The notes under the pieces: generated by a model
Told to the model about the DNA's origin: nothing
The model's input: the letters and a program-made list of their open reading frames with translations, nothing else
The model's database searches: none
Program-made: the position numbers and the translations under genes
Assembly (NCBI GenBank): GCA_949358305.1
Contig: OX442317.1
Coordinates: forward strand, 13,088,186-13,148,185
Direction: 5' to 3'
Length of the DNA stretch: 60,000 bases
Source: Strigamia acuminata
Taxonomy: Eukaryota > Arthropoda > Chilopoda > Geophilomorpha > Linotaeniidae
Shown here: positions 22,534 to 33,813 of the stretch, piece by piece
Numbering within the stretch: the stretch's first letter is position 1
Layout: each line of letters begins with the position of its first letter

Positions 22534-25500
22534 TGACCACAAGACCAATGTCTCTGAATGTTCTGAAATAGTGCTTAAACTTTAGTAGAAGGCTTCAATG
22601 TAAGTTTTAGCAACATCCAAGCAATGATTTGGGAGAATAGACTTTTGATCTCATCACAGTTGACTTAGCACAAACACCACAAGACCAATGTCTCTAAATG
22701 TTCTGAAATAGTGTTTAAACCTTAGTAGACGGCTTCAATGTAAGTTTTAGCAACATCCAAGCAATGATTTGGGAGAATAGACTTTTGATCTCATCACAGT
22801 TGACTTAGCACAAACATCACAAGACCAATGTCTCTGAATGTTCTGAAATAGTGTTTAAACTTTAGTAGAAGGCTTCAATGTAAGTTTTAGCAACATCCAA
22901 GCAATGATTTGGAAGAATAAACTTTTGATCTCATTTGACATCACAGTTGACTTAGCACAAACACCACAAGACCAATGTCTCTGAATGTTCTGAAATAGTG
23001 CTTAAACTTTAGTAGAAGGCTTCAATGTAAGTTTTAGCAACATCCAAGCAATGATTTGGGAGAATAGACTTTTGATCTCATCACAGTTGACTTAGCACAA
23101 ACACCACAAGACCAATGTCTCTAAATGTTCTGAAATAGTGTTTAAACCTTAGTAGACGGCTTCAATGTAAGTTTTAGCAACATCCAAGCAATGATTTGGG
23201 AGAATAGACTTTTGATCTCATCACAGTTGACTTAGCACAAACACCACAAGACCAATGTCTCTGAATGTTCTGAAATAGTGTTTAAACTTTAGTAGAAGGC
23301 TTCAATGTTAGTTTTAGCAACATCCAAGCAATAATTTGAAAGAATAAACTTTTGATCTCATTTGACATCACAGTTGACTTAGCACAAACATCACAAGACC
23401 AATGTCTCTGAATGTTCTGAAATAGTGTTTAAACTTTAGTAGAAGGCTTCAATGTAAGTTTTAGCAACATCCAAGCAATGATTTGGAAGAATAAACTTTT
23501 GATCTCATTTGACATCACAGTTGACTTAGCACAAACACCACAAGACCAATGTCTCTGAATGTTCTGAAATAGTGCTTAAACTTTAGTAGAAGGCTTCAAT
23601 GTAAGTTTTAGCAACATCCAAGCAATGATTTGGGAGAATAGACTTTTGATCTCATCACAGTTGACTTAGCACAAACACCACAAGACCAATGTCTCTAAAT
23701 GTTCTGAAATAGTGTTTAAACCTTAGTAGACGGCTTCAATGTAAGTTTTAGCAACATCCAAGCAATGATTTGGGAAAATAGACTTTTGATCTCATCACAG
23801 TTGACTTAGCACAAACATCACAAGACCAATGTCTCTGAATGTTCAGAAATAGTGTTTAAACCTCAGTAGAAGGCTTCAATGTAAGTTTTAGCAACATCCA
23901 AGCAATAATTTGAAAGAATAAACTTTTGATCTCATTTGACATCACAGTTGACTTAGCACAAACACCACAAACCAATGTCTCTGAATGTTCTGAAATAGTG
24001 TTTAAACCTTAGTAGAAGGCTTCAATGTAAGTTTTAGCAACATCCAAGCAATGATTTGGGAGAATAGACTTTTGATCTCATCACAGTTGACTTAGCACAA
24101 ACATCACAAGACCAATGTCTCTGAATGTTCTGAAATAGTGTTTAAACCTTAGTAGAAAGCTTTAATGTAAGTTTTAGCAACATCCAAGCAATGATTTGGG
24201 AAAATAGACTTTTGATCTCATCACAGTTGACTTAGCACAAACACCACAAGACCAATGTCTCTAAATGTTCTGAAATAGTGTTTAAACCTTAGTAGACGGC
24301 TTCAATGTAAGTTTTAGCAACATCCAAGCAATGATTTGGGAGAATAGACTTTTGATCTCATCACAGTTGACTTAGCACAAACATCACAAGACCAATGTCT
24401 CTGAATGTTCTGAAATAGTGTTTAAACTTTAGTAGAAGGCTTCAATGTAAGTTTTAGCAACATCCAAGCAATGATTTGGAAGAATAAACTTTTGATCTCA
24501 TTTGACATCACAGTTGACTTAGCACAAACACCACAAGACCAATGTCTCTGAATGTTCTGAAATAGTGCTTAAACTTTAGTAGAAGGCTTCAATGTAAGTT
24601 TTAGCAACATCCAAGCAATGATTTGGGAGAATAGACTTTTGATCTCATCACAGTTGACTTAGCACAAACACCACAAGACCAATGTCTCTAAATGTTCTGA
24701 AATAGTGTTTAAACCTTAGTAGACGGCTTCAATGTAAGTTTTAGCAACATCCAAGCAATGATTTGGGAGAATAGACTTTTGATCTCATCACAGTTGACTT
24801 AGCACAAACACCACAAGACCAATGTCTCTGAATGTTCTGAAATAGTGTTTAAACTTTAGTAGAAGGCTTCAATGTTAGTTTTAGCAACATCCAAGCAATA
24901 ATTTGAAAGAATAAACTTTTGATCTCATTTGACATCACAGTTGACTTAGCACAAACATCACAAGACCAATGTCTCTGAATGTTCTGAAATAGTGTTTAAA
25001 CTTTAGTAGAAGGCTTCAATGTAAGTTTTAGCAACATCCAAGCAATGATTTGGAAGAATAAACTTTTGATCTCATTTGACATCACAGTTGACTTAGCACA
25101 AACACCACAAGACCAATGTCTCTGAATGTTCTGAAATAGTGCTTAAACTTTAGTAGAAGGCTTCAATGTAAGTTTTAGCAACATCCAAGCAATGATTTGG
25201 GAGAATAGACTTTTGATCTCATCACAGTTGACTTAGCACAAACACCACAAGACCAATGTCTCTAAATGTTCTGAAATAGTGTTTAAACCTTAGTAGACGG
25301 CTTCAATGTAAGTTTTAGCAACATCCAAGCAATGATTTGGGAGAATAGACTTTTGATCTCATCACAGTTGACTTAGCACAAACATCACAAGACCAATGTC
25401 TCTGAATGTTCAGAAATAGTGTTTAAACCTCAGTAGAAGGCTTCAATGTAAGTTTTAGCAACATCCAAGCAATAATTTGAAAGAATAAACTTTTGATCTC

Positions 25501-28500
25501 ATTTGACATCACAGTTGACTTAGCACAAACACCACAAGACCAATGTCTCTGAATGTTCTGAAATAGTGTTTAAACCTTAGTAGAAAGCTTTAATGTAAGT
25601 TTTAGCAACATCCAAGCAATGATTTGGGAAAATAGACTTTTGATCTCATCACAGTTGACTTAGCACAAACACCACAAGACCAATGTCTCTAAATGTTCTG
25701 AAATAGTGTTTAAACCTTAGTAGACGGCTTCAATGTAAGTTTTAGCAACATCCAAGCAATGATTTGGGAGAATAGACTTTTGATCTCATCACAGTTGACT
25801 TAGCACAAACATCACAAGACCAATGTCTCTGAATGTTCTGAAATAGTGTTTAAACTTTAGTAGAAGGCTTCAATGTAAGTTTTAGCAACATCCAAGCAAT
25901 GATTTGGGAGAATAGACTTTTGATCTCATCACAGTTGACTTAGCACAAACACCACAAGACCAATGTCTCTAAATGTTCTGAAATAGTGTTTAAACCTTAG
26001 TAGACGGCTTCAATGTAAGTTTTAGCAACATCCAAGCAATGATTTGGGAGAATAGACTTTTGATCTCATCACAGTTGACTTAGCACAAACATCACAAGAC
26101 CAATGTCTCTGAATGTTCTGAAATAGTGTTTAAACTTTAGTAGAAGGCTTCAATGTAAGTTTTAGCAACATCCAAGCAATGATTTGGAAGAATAAACTTT
26201 TGATCTCATTTGACATCACAGTTGACTTAGCACAAACACCACAAGACCAATGTCTCTGAATGTTCTGAAATAGTGCTTAAACTTTAGTAGAAGGCTTCAA
26301 TGTAAGTTTTAGCAACATCCAAGCAATGATTTGGGAGAATAGACTTTTGATCTCATCACAGTTGACTTAGCACAAACACCACAAGACCAATGTCTCTAAA
26401 TGTTCTGAAATAGTGTTTAAACCTTAGTAGACGGCTTCAATGTAAGTTTTAGCAACATCCAAGCAATGATTTGGGAGAATAGACTTTTGATCTCATCACA
26501 GTTGACTTAGCACAAACACCACAAGACCAATGTCTCTGAATGTTCTGAAATAGTGTTTAAACTTTAGTAGAAGGCTTCAATGTTAGTTTTAGCAACATCC
26601 AAGCAATAATTTGAAAGAATAAACTTTTGATCTCATTTGACATCACAGTTGACTTAGCACAAACATCACAAGACCAATGTCTCTGAATGTTCTGAAATAG
26701 TGTTTAAACTTTAGTAGAAGGCTTCAATGTAAGTTTTAGCAACATCCAAGCAATGATTTGGAAGAATAAACTTTTGATCTCATTTGACATCACAGTTGAC
26801 TTAGCACAAACACCACAAGACCAATGTCTCTGAATGTTCTGAAATAGTGCTTAAACTTTAGTAGAAGGCTTCAATGTAAGTTTTAGCAACATCCAAGCAA
26901 TGATTTGGGAGAATAGACTTTTGATCTCATCACAGTTGACTTAGCACAAACACCACAAGACCAATGTCTCTAAATGTTCTGAAATAGTGTTTAAACCTTA
27001 GTAGACGGCTTCAATGTAAGTTTTAGCAACATCCAAGCAATGATTTGGGAAAATAGACTTTTGATCTCATCACAGTTGACTTAGCACAAACATCACAAGA
27101 CCAATGTCTCTGAATGTTCAGAAATAGTGTTTAAACCTCAGTAGAAGGCTTCAATGTAAGTTTTAGCAACATCCAAGCAATAATTTGAAAGAATAAACTT
27201 TTGATCTCATTTGACATCACAGTTGACTTAGCACAAACACCACAAACCAATGTCTCTGAATGTTCTGAAATAGTGTTTAAACCTTAGTAGAAGGCTTCAA
27301 TGTAAGTTTTAGCAACATCCAAGCAATGATTTGGGAGAATAGACTTTTGATCTCATCACAGTTGACTTAGCACAAACATCACAAGACCAATGTCTCTGAA
27401 TGTTCTGAAATAGTGTTTAAACCTTAGTAGAAAGCTTTAATGTAAGTTTTAGCAACATCCAAGCAATGATTTGGGAAAATAGACTTTTGATCTCATCACG
27501 GTTGACTTAGCACAAACACCACAAGACCAATGTCTCTAAATGTTCTGAAATAGTGTTTAAACCTTAGTAGACGGCTTCAATGTAAGTTTTAGCAACATCC
27601 AAGCAATGATTTGGGAGAATAGACTTTTGATCTCATCACAGTTGACTTAGCACAAACATCACAAGACCAATGTCTCTGAATGTTCTGAAATAGTGTTTAA
27701 ACTTTAGTAGAAGGCTTCAATGTAAGTTTTAGCAACATCCAAGCAATGATTTGGAAGAATAAACTTTTGATCTCATTTGACATCACAGTTGACTTAGCAC
27801 AAACACCACAAGACCAATGTCTCTGAATGTTCTGAAATAGTGCTTAAACTTTAGTAGAAGGCTTCAATGTAAGTTTTAGCAACATCCAAGCAATGATTTG
27901 GGAGAATAGACTTTTGATCTCATCACAGTTGACTTAGCACAAACACCACAAGACCAATGTCTCTAAATGTTCTGAAATAGTGTTTAAACCTTAGTAGACG
28001 GCTTCAATGTAAGTTTTAGCAACATCCAAGCAATGATTTGGGAGAATAGACTTTTGATCTCATCACAGTTGACTTAGCACAAACACCACAAGACCAATGT
28101 CTCTGAATGTTCTGAAATAGTGTTTAAACTTTAGTAGAAGGCTTCAATGTTAGTTTTAGCAACATCCAAGCAATAATTTGAAAGAATAAACTTTTGATCT
28201 CATTTGACATCACAGTTGACTTAGCACAAACATCACAAGACCAATGTCTCTGAATGTTCTGAAATAGTGTTTAAACTTTAGTAGAAGGCTTCAATGTAAG
28301 TTTTAGCAACATCCAAGCAATGATTTGGAAGAATAAACTTTTGATCTCATTTGACATCACAGTTGACTTAGCACAAACACCACAAGACCAATGTCTCTGA
28401 ATGTTCTGAAATAGTGCTTAAACTTTAGTAGAAGGCTTCAATGTAAGTTTTAGCAACATCCAAGCAATGATTTGGGAGAATAGACTTTTGATCTCATCAC

Positions 28501-31500
28501 AGTTGACTTAGCACAAACACCACAAGACCAATGTCTCTAAATGTTCTGAAATAGTGTTTAAACCTTAGTAGACGGCTTCAATGTAAGTTTTAGCAACATC
28601 CAAGCAATGATTTGGGAGAATAGACTTTTGATCTCATCACAGTTGACTTAGCACAAACATCACAAGACCAATGTCTCTGAATGTTCAGAAATAGTGTTTA
28701 AACCTCAGTAGAAGGCTTCAATGTAAGTTTTAGCAACATCCAAGCAATAATTTGAAAGAATAAACTTTTGATCTCATTTGACATCACAGTTGACTTAGCA
28801 CAAACACCACAAGACCAATGTCTCTGAATGTTCTGAAATAGTGTTTAAACCTTAGTAGAAAGCTTTAATGTAAGTTTTAGCAACATCCAAGCAATGATTT
28901 GGGAAAATAGACTTTTGATCTCATCACAGTTGACTTAGCACAAACACCACAAGACCAATGTCTCTAAATGTTCTGAAATAGTGTTTAAACCTTAGTAGAC
29001 GGCTTCAATGTAAGTTTTAGCAACATCCAAGCAATGATTTGGGAGAATAGACTTTTGATCTCATCACAGTTGACTTAGCACAAACATCACAAGACCAATG
29101 TCTCTGAATGTTCTGAAATAGTGTTTAAACTTTAGTAGAAGGCTTCAATGTAAGTTTTAGCAACATCCAAGCAATGATTTGGAAGAATAAACTTTTGATC
29201 TCATTTGACATCACAGTTGACTTAGCACAAACACCACAAGACCAATGTCTCTGAATGTTCTGAAATAGTGCTTAAACTTTAGTAGAAGGCTTCAATGTAA
29301 GTTTTAGCAACATCCAAGCAATGATTTGGGAGAATAGACTTTTGATCTCATCACAGTTGACTTAGCACAAACACCACAAGACCAATGTCTCTAAATGTTC
29401 TGAAATAGTGTTTAAACCTTAGTAGACGGCTTCAATGTAAGTTTTAGCAACATCCAAGCAATGATTTGGGAGAATAGACTTTTGATCTCATCACAGTTGA
29501 CTTAGCACAAACACCACAAGACCAATGTCTCTGAATGTTCTGAAATAGTGTTTAAACTTTAGTAGAAGGCTTCAATGTTAGTTTTAGCAACATCCAAGCA
29601 ATAATTTGAAAGAATAAACTTTTGATCTCATTTGACATCACAGTTGACTTAGCACAAACATCACAAGACCAATGTCTCTGAATGTTCTGAAATAGTGTTT
29701 AAACTTTAGTAGAAGGCTTCAATGTAAGTTTTAGCAACATCCAAGCAATGATTTGGAAGAATAAACTTTTGATCTCATTTGACATCACAGTTGACTTAGC
29801 ACAAACACCACAAGACCAATGTCTCTGAATGTTCTGAAATAGTGCTTAAACTTTAGTAGAAGGCTTCAATGTAAGTTTTAGCAACATCCAAGCAATGATT
29901 TGGGAGAATAGACTTTTGATCTCATCACAGTTGACTTAGCACAAACACCACAAGACCAATGTCTCTAAATGTTCTGAAATAGTGTTTAAACCTTAGTAGA
30001 CGGCTTCAATGTAAGTTTTAGCAACATCCAAGCAATGATTTGGGAGAATAGACTTTTGATCTCATCACAGTTGACTTAGCACAAACATCACAAGACCAAT
30101 GTCTCTGAATGTTCAGAAATAGTGTTTAAACCTCAGTAGAAGGCTTCAATGTAAGTTTTAGCAACATCCAAGCAATAATTTGAAAGAATAAACTTTTGAT
30201 CTCATTTGACATCACAGTTGACTTAGCACAAACACCACAAACCAATGTCTCTGAATGTTCTGAAATAGTGTTTAAACCTTAGTAGAAGGCTTCAATGTAA
30301 GTTTTAGCAACATCCAAGCAATGATTTGGGAGAATAGACTTTTGATCTCATCACAGTTGACTTAGCACAAACATCACAAGACCAATGTCTCTGAATGTTC
30401 TGAAATAGTGTTTAAACCTTAGTAGAAAGCTTTAATGTAAGTTTTAGCAACATCCAAGCAATGATTTGGGAAAATAGACTTTTGATCTCATCACAGTTGA
30501 CTTAGCACAAACACCACAAGACCAATGTCTCTGAATGTTCTGAAATAGTGTTTAAACTTTAGTAGAAGGCTTCAATGTTAGTTTTAGCAACATCCAAGCA
30601 ATAATTTGAAAGAATAAACTTTTGATCTCATTTGACATCACAGTTGACTTAGCACAAACACCACAAACCAATGTCTCTGAATGTTCTGAAATAGTGTTTA
30701 AACCTTAGTAGAAGGCTTCAATGTAAGTTTTAGCAACATCCAAGCAATGATTTGGGAGAATAGACTTTTGATCTCATCACAGTTGACTTAGCACAAACAT
30801 CACAAGACCAATGTCTCTGAATGTTCAGAAATAGTGTTTAAACCTCAGTAGAAGGCTTCAATGTAAGTTTTAGCAACATCCAAGCAATAATTTGAAAGAA
30901 TAAACTTTTGATCTCATTTGACATCACAGTTGACTTAGCACAAACACCACAAACCAATGTCTCTGAATGTTCTGAAATAGTGTTTAAACCTTAGTAGAAG
31001 GCTTCAATGTAAGTTTTAGCAACATCCAAGCAATGATTTGGGAGAATAGACTTTTGATCTCATCACAGTTGACTTAGCACAAACATCACAAGACCAATGT
31101 CTCTGAATGTTCTGAAATAGTGTTTAAACCTTAGTAGAAAGCTTTAATGTAAGTTTTAGCAACATCCAAGAAATGATTTGGGGAAATAGACTTTTGATCT
31201 CATCACAGTTGACTTAGCACAAACACCACAAGACCAATGTCTCTAAATGTTCTGAAATAGTGTTTAAACTTTAGTAGAAGGCTTCAATGTAAGTTTTAGC
31301 AACATCCAAGCAATAATTTGAAAGAATAAACTTTTGATCTCATTTGACATCACAGTTGACTTAGCACAAACACCACAAGACCAATGTCTCTGAATGTTCA
31401 GAAATAGTGTTTAAACCTCAGTAGAAGGCTTCAATGTAAGTTTTAGCAACATCCAAGCAATAATTTGAAAGAATAAACTTTTGATCTCATTTGACATCAC

Positions 31501-31615
31501 AGTTGACTTAGCACAAACACCACAAACCAATGTCTCTGAATGTTCTGAAATAGTGTTTAAACCTTAGTAGAAGGCTTCAATGTAAGTTTTAGCAACATCC
31601 AAGCAATGATTTGGG
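22534..31615 (+). repeat. Satellite array II with higher-order repeat (about 64 monomers)
   Basis: Monomers of 140 and 147 bp, some with a 1-bp deletion (cacaaacc for cacaagacc), fill 9.08 kb. A diagnostic unit reading gttcagaaat followed by cctcagtag recurs at 23841, 25408, 27116, 28683 and 30111, spacings 1567, 1708, 1567 and 1428 bp. A second marker (cttcaatgtta) at 23300, 24867, 26575, 28142 and 29570 gives the same spacings. The 1567+1708 pair defines a 3275-bp, 23-monomer higher-order repeat. Toward the right end spacing falls to 712 and 573 bp, indicating rearrangement. Confidence 0.97.
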
Positions 31616-32999
31616 TGTTGCTAGCAGCGTTGGAATTTCACGTCAATTCATTTTATTCCCTGGAAAGTCAAATTAGTCTTTAATTTCTTTCTTAAAGCGA
31701 ACATTCAATTTTCTACTCATCTTATGAGATTTTACGTGTTACTCGCTTCCTGGAATGCATTTTTGTGTCGAACTAGAATGCAGATGTATTTGTTATTAAC
31801 GATTTATTGTTAACCCGTTTATTTTGGAGTCAGTATTTGGTCTCACAAACCTTTGCTGTCTTGTCTGTGTCCACACAAGGTGCGGCATCGCCCAGCTTGT
31901 GTGTGAATCGTCAAAGTACGAACGTTTTTGGCGTCAACGATCTTGCTAACGTGTGCGCTTGCACCAGTTGCACTGGCGGAATCGTTTCCGGTTCTGTCAA
32001 GTGTCAAAAATCTCTGCTAATCAATGTTTACATGCCTGTTGATTGTGCTTTCCTTCTGGTTTAATTCCCGCCTGTCTAGGGAATTTTTCCCAGTTGTCTT
32101 TGTCCTGTTTGCGTCGTCTGCTCGATCAGTCGTCCGCCATTACGATGGGCGTGGCTTAATGTTGCTTGTAATTTAAGCATAGCAATTACTGTTGTGCTGT
32201 TTCTTTGTGTTTTAATAAGTAATTGGGGCTTCTTATATTTAGTAATAAAATAGTTGTAAGTCTTATTGCTTGTTACTTCTAAGTTTTATTTCTTAATGCT
32301 GCACTCATTGTGGAGTTGCACTCTCATTGGTTATAAATTCCTGTATTTATTCCTTTCCTTATATTTTGGCTTGATTGCTGTATTTTCAAGTGTGTTTATA
32401 GTTTTTCAATGAGTGTTTCACTTTGAAAGTGTATGGAATATGTATTTATTTACTTTATTGTACATTTTCAGCTGTTAGGCTTAAGATTCTAGAGTTATCA
32501 TTTTCTACGGTAGGTTTACTGTAACAGTTATACATTTTTCTCCTTGAAATCCCTTGGAGACCTCTGTAGAAATTGAGTGCATTTGTCCTTAGACAATGCA
32601 GCAGTTATTGCGCTTGTCGCTGCTTATTGTTTTTAATCGTGCTGCATTGTTAGTACTTGTTGTTATGTATTTCCGAGAATAAATGGTTGCTTTTTATCTT
32701 CTCTCTTTTGGAAATACTTCTTCACTCGCTTGACCACGATGGCGTGTGAGTAGGGCACCAATACGCGCTCTCTCTCCCCAGGGACAGCTCCAGATGCATA
32801 GTAGTTGAGTTCCTTTCATCTTTACCCACTGAAAACTACAGATTGGCGCCAATCTTCAGAGGAGATTCCAAGTCACGTTCTTACACCACTATACGCCATG
32901 TTTGAGTCATCTTGTGAGATGTCTCACGTCTCTTCTCGTTTCTGACCAGCCACGCTGTCACTTGAGAATCTTATTTAAGTTTCTACACCGCTAGAAACA
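31616..32999 (+). repeat. 5' LTR of element C (1384 bp)
   Basis: AATAAA is at 32678-32683, donor-like GTGAGTAG at 32746-32753 and CGTCCGCCAT at 32131-32140, directly after tcagt. An 85-codon ORF (31807-32064) is present in both LTR copies, but resembles nothing I know and is not called as a gene. Confidence 0.97.
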
Positions 33000-33004
33000 T
33001 TTTC

Positions 33005-33024
33005 TGGTGCCGTGAACCACGATT
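33005..33024 (+). promoter_or_regulatory. Primer-binding site of element C
   Basis: TGGTGCCGTGAACC starts 5 nt after the LTR. It is nearly the same as the PBS of F (TGGTGCCGTGACC), with a similar short spacer. Confidence 0.72.
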
Positions 33025-33591
33025 CAAACCTGATCTAAGGATTAACCGCATCAAACGCAAGTTGTTCTGACTTTTGAAGTCGCCAGTCGTTACTTTCTGG
33101 TCCCAAGACTCCAGGATTGTGTGCAGCCGTGCGTGGATCATTCCCCAGTTGCGTGCAAGTGTGTGTGCAGCGCGAAGTGTGCAGTGCATCGTTCAGTCGT
33201 GACCAGATCGTTCGTTTTCGTCTGCAGCGGAGCGTCCAGTCTTCACGTGTGTCAGCACTGTGCGCAAGTGTTTGCATTCTTCATGTCGGTTGTTTTCTGT
33301 GCCATGTGCTTCCAGAATGCGTTGTCTTCAAGGTGGCATGAGTCACAAGAGCGAGGCATCAGCTGCATTTGTACGGAAGTCGCTTGGACATTTCAATCCA
33401 CACCCTGGTTCCTTTCCCGTGAATACACAACGCAAGCGTGTCAAGGATATTTCTTCTGTGAAAGAAAACATTTTTAGATGTTTTAGTGGTTTTTTGGTGG
33501 GGTTTTTTTCTCAACTGAGTGCATTAGTGAGTTGTTTTTTGGGGGTTAGAGTGTGTTGTTTGCCAGTTTCGTTTAAGAAAGTAACCTTTTC

Positions 33592-33621
33592 GCTCTGTAT
33601 AACTGCAATAAGCAGGAGAGC
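33592..33621 (+). promoter_or_regulatory. Conserved bulged hairpin in the C leader
   Basis: GCTCT (33592-33596) pairs with AGAGC (33617-33621), and CTGC (33603-33606) pairs with GCAG (33612-33615) around AATAA. The 5' internal loop is gtataa and the 3' side one G. The outer stem shares its pairing, not its sequence, with A and B. Confidence 0.7.
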
Positions 33622-33813
33622 ATAAGTTATTTCTTACTAACACTTCTTTTGCCGTAACGTGCAGTGTCGAGAAGTTTCTGTTTTTCTGTCAACATCCTGG
33701 TTGACATTTCTGTGCATCTTTGTTTCTGTGAACGACGTGTGTCGTTGTTGTTTGTGTAAAGTGTTGACCACTTTTATTGTCTTTCCTCTTGTTATTTGCA
33801 GAGGACGGTTGGC

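Larger units (their letters stand above)
33000..33813 (+). other. 5' leader of element C with PBS, hairpin and candidate splice acceptor
   Basis: The leader contains the PBS five nt after the LTR, the hairpin at 33592-33621 and a strong pyrimidine tract ending in tttgcag at 33801, 12 nt before the in-frame ATG. Overlapping short ORFs in two frames (33117-33625) show no recognisable domain. Splicing from GTGAGTAG at 32746 to 33801 would remove PBS and hairpin. Confidence 0.7.

Noticed and set aside
22534-31615. CRISPR-like array
   Set aside because: The repeat is a contiguous 140/147-bp tandem satellite with no short repeat and unique spacer alternation, in a eukaryotic context.
31807-32064. 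85-codon Cys-containing ORF in the C LTR, present again at 52283-52540
   Set aside because: Both copies are the same LTR sequence, so recurrence is not evidence of selection; no domain recognised.
33117-33625. Overlapping Cys-rich ORFs in the C leader
   Set aside because: They overlap in different frames in a T/G-rich untranslated region and lie in the candidate intron.
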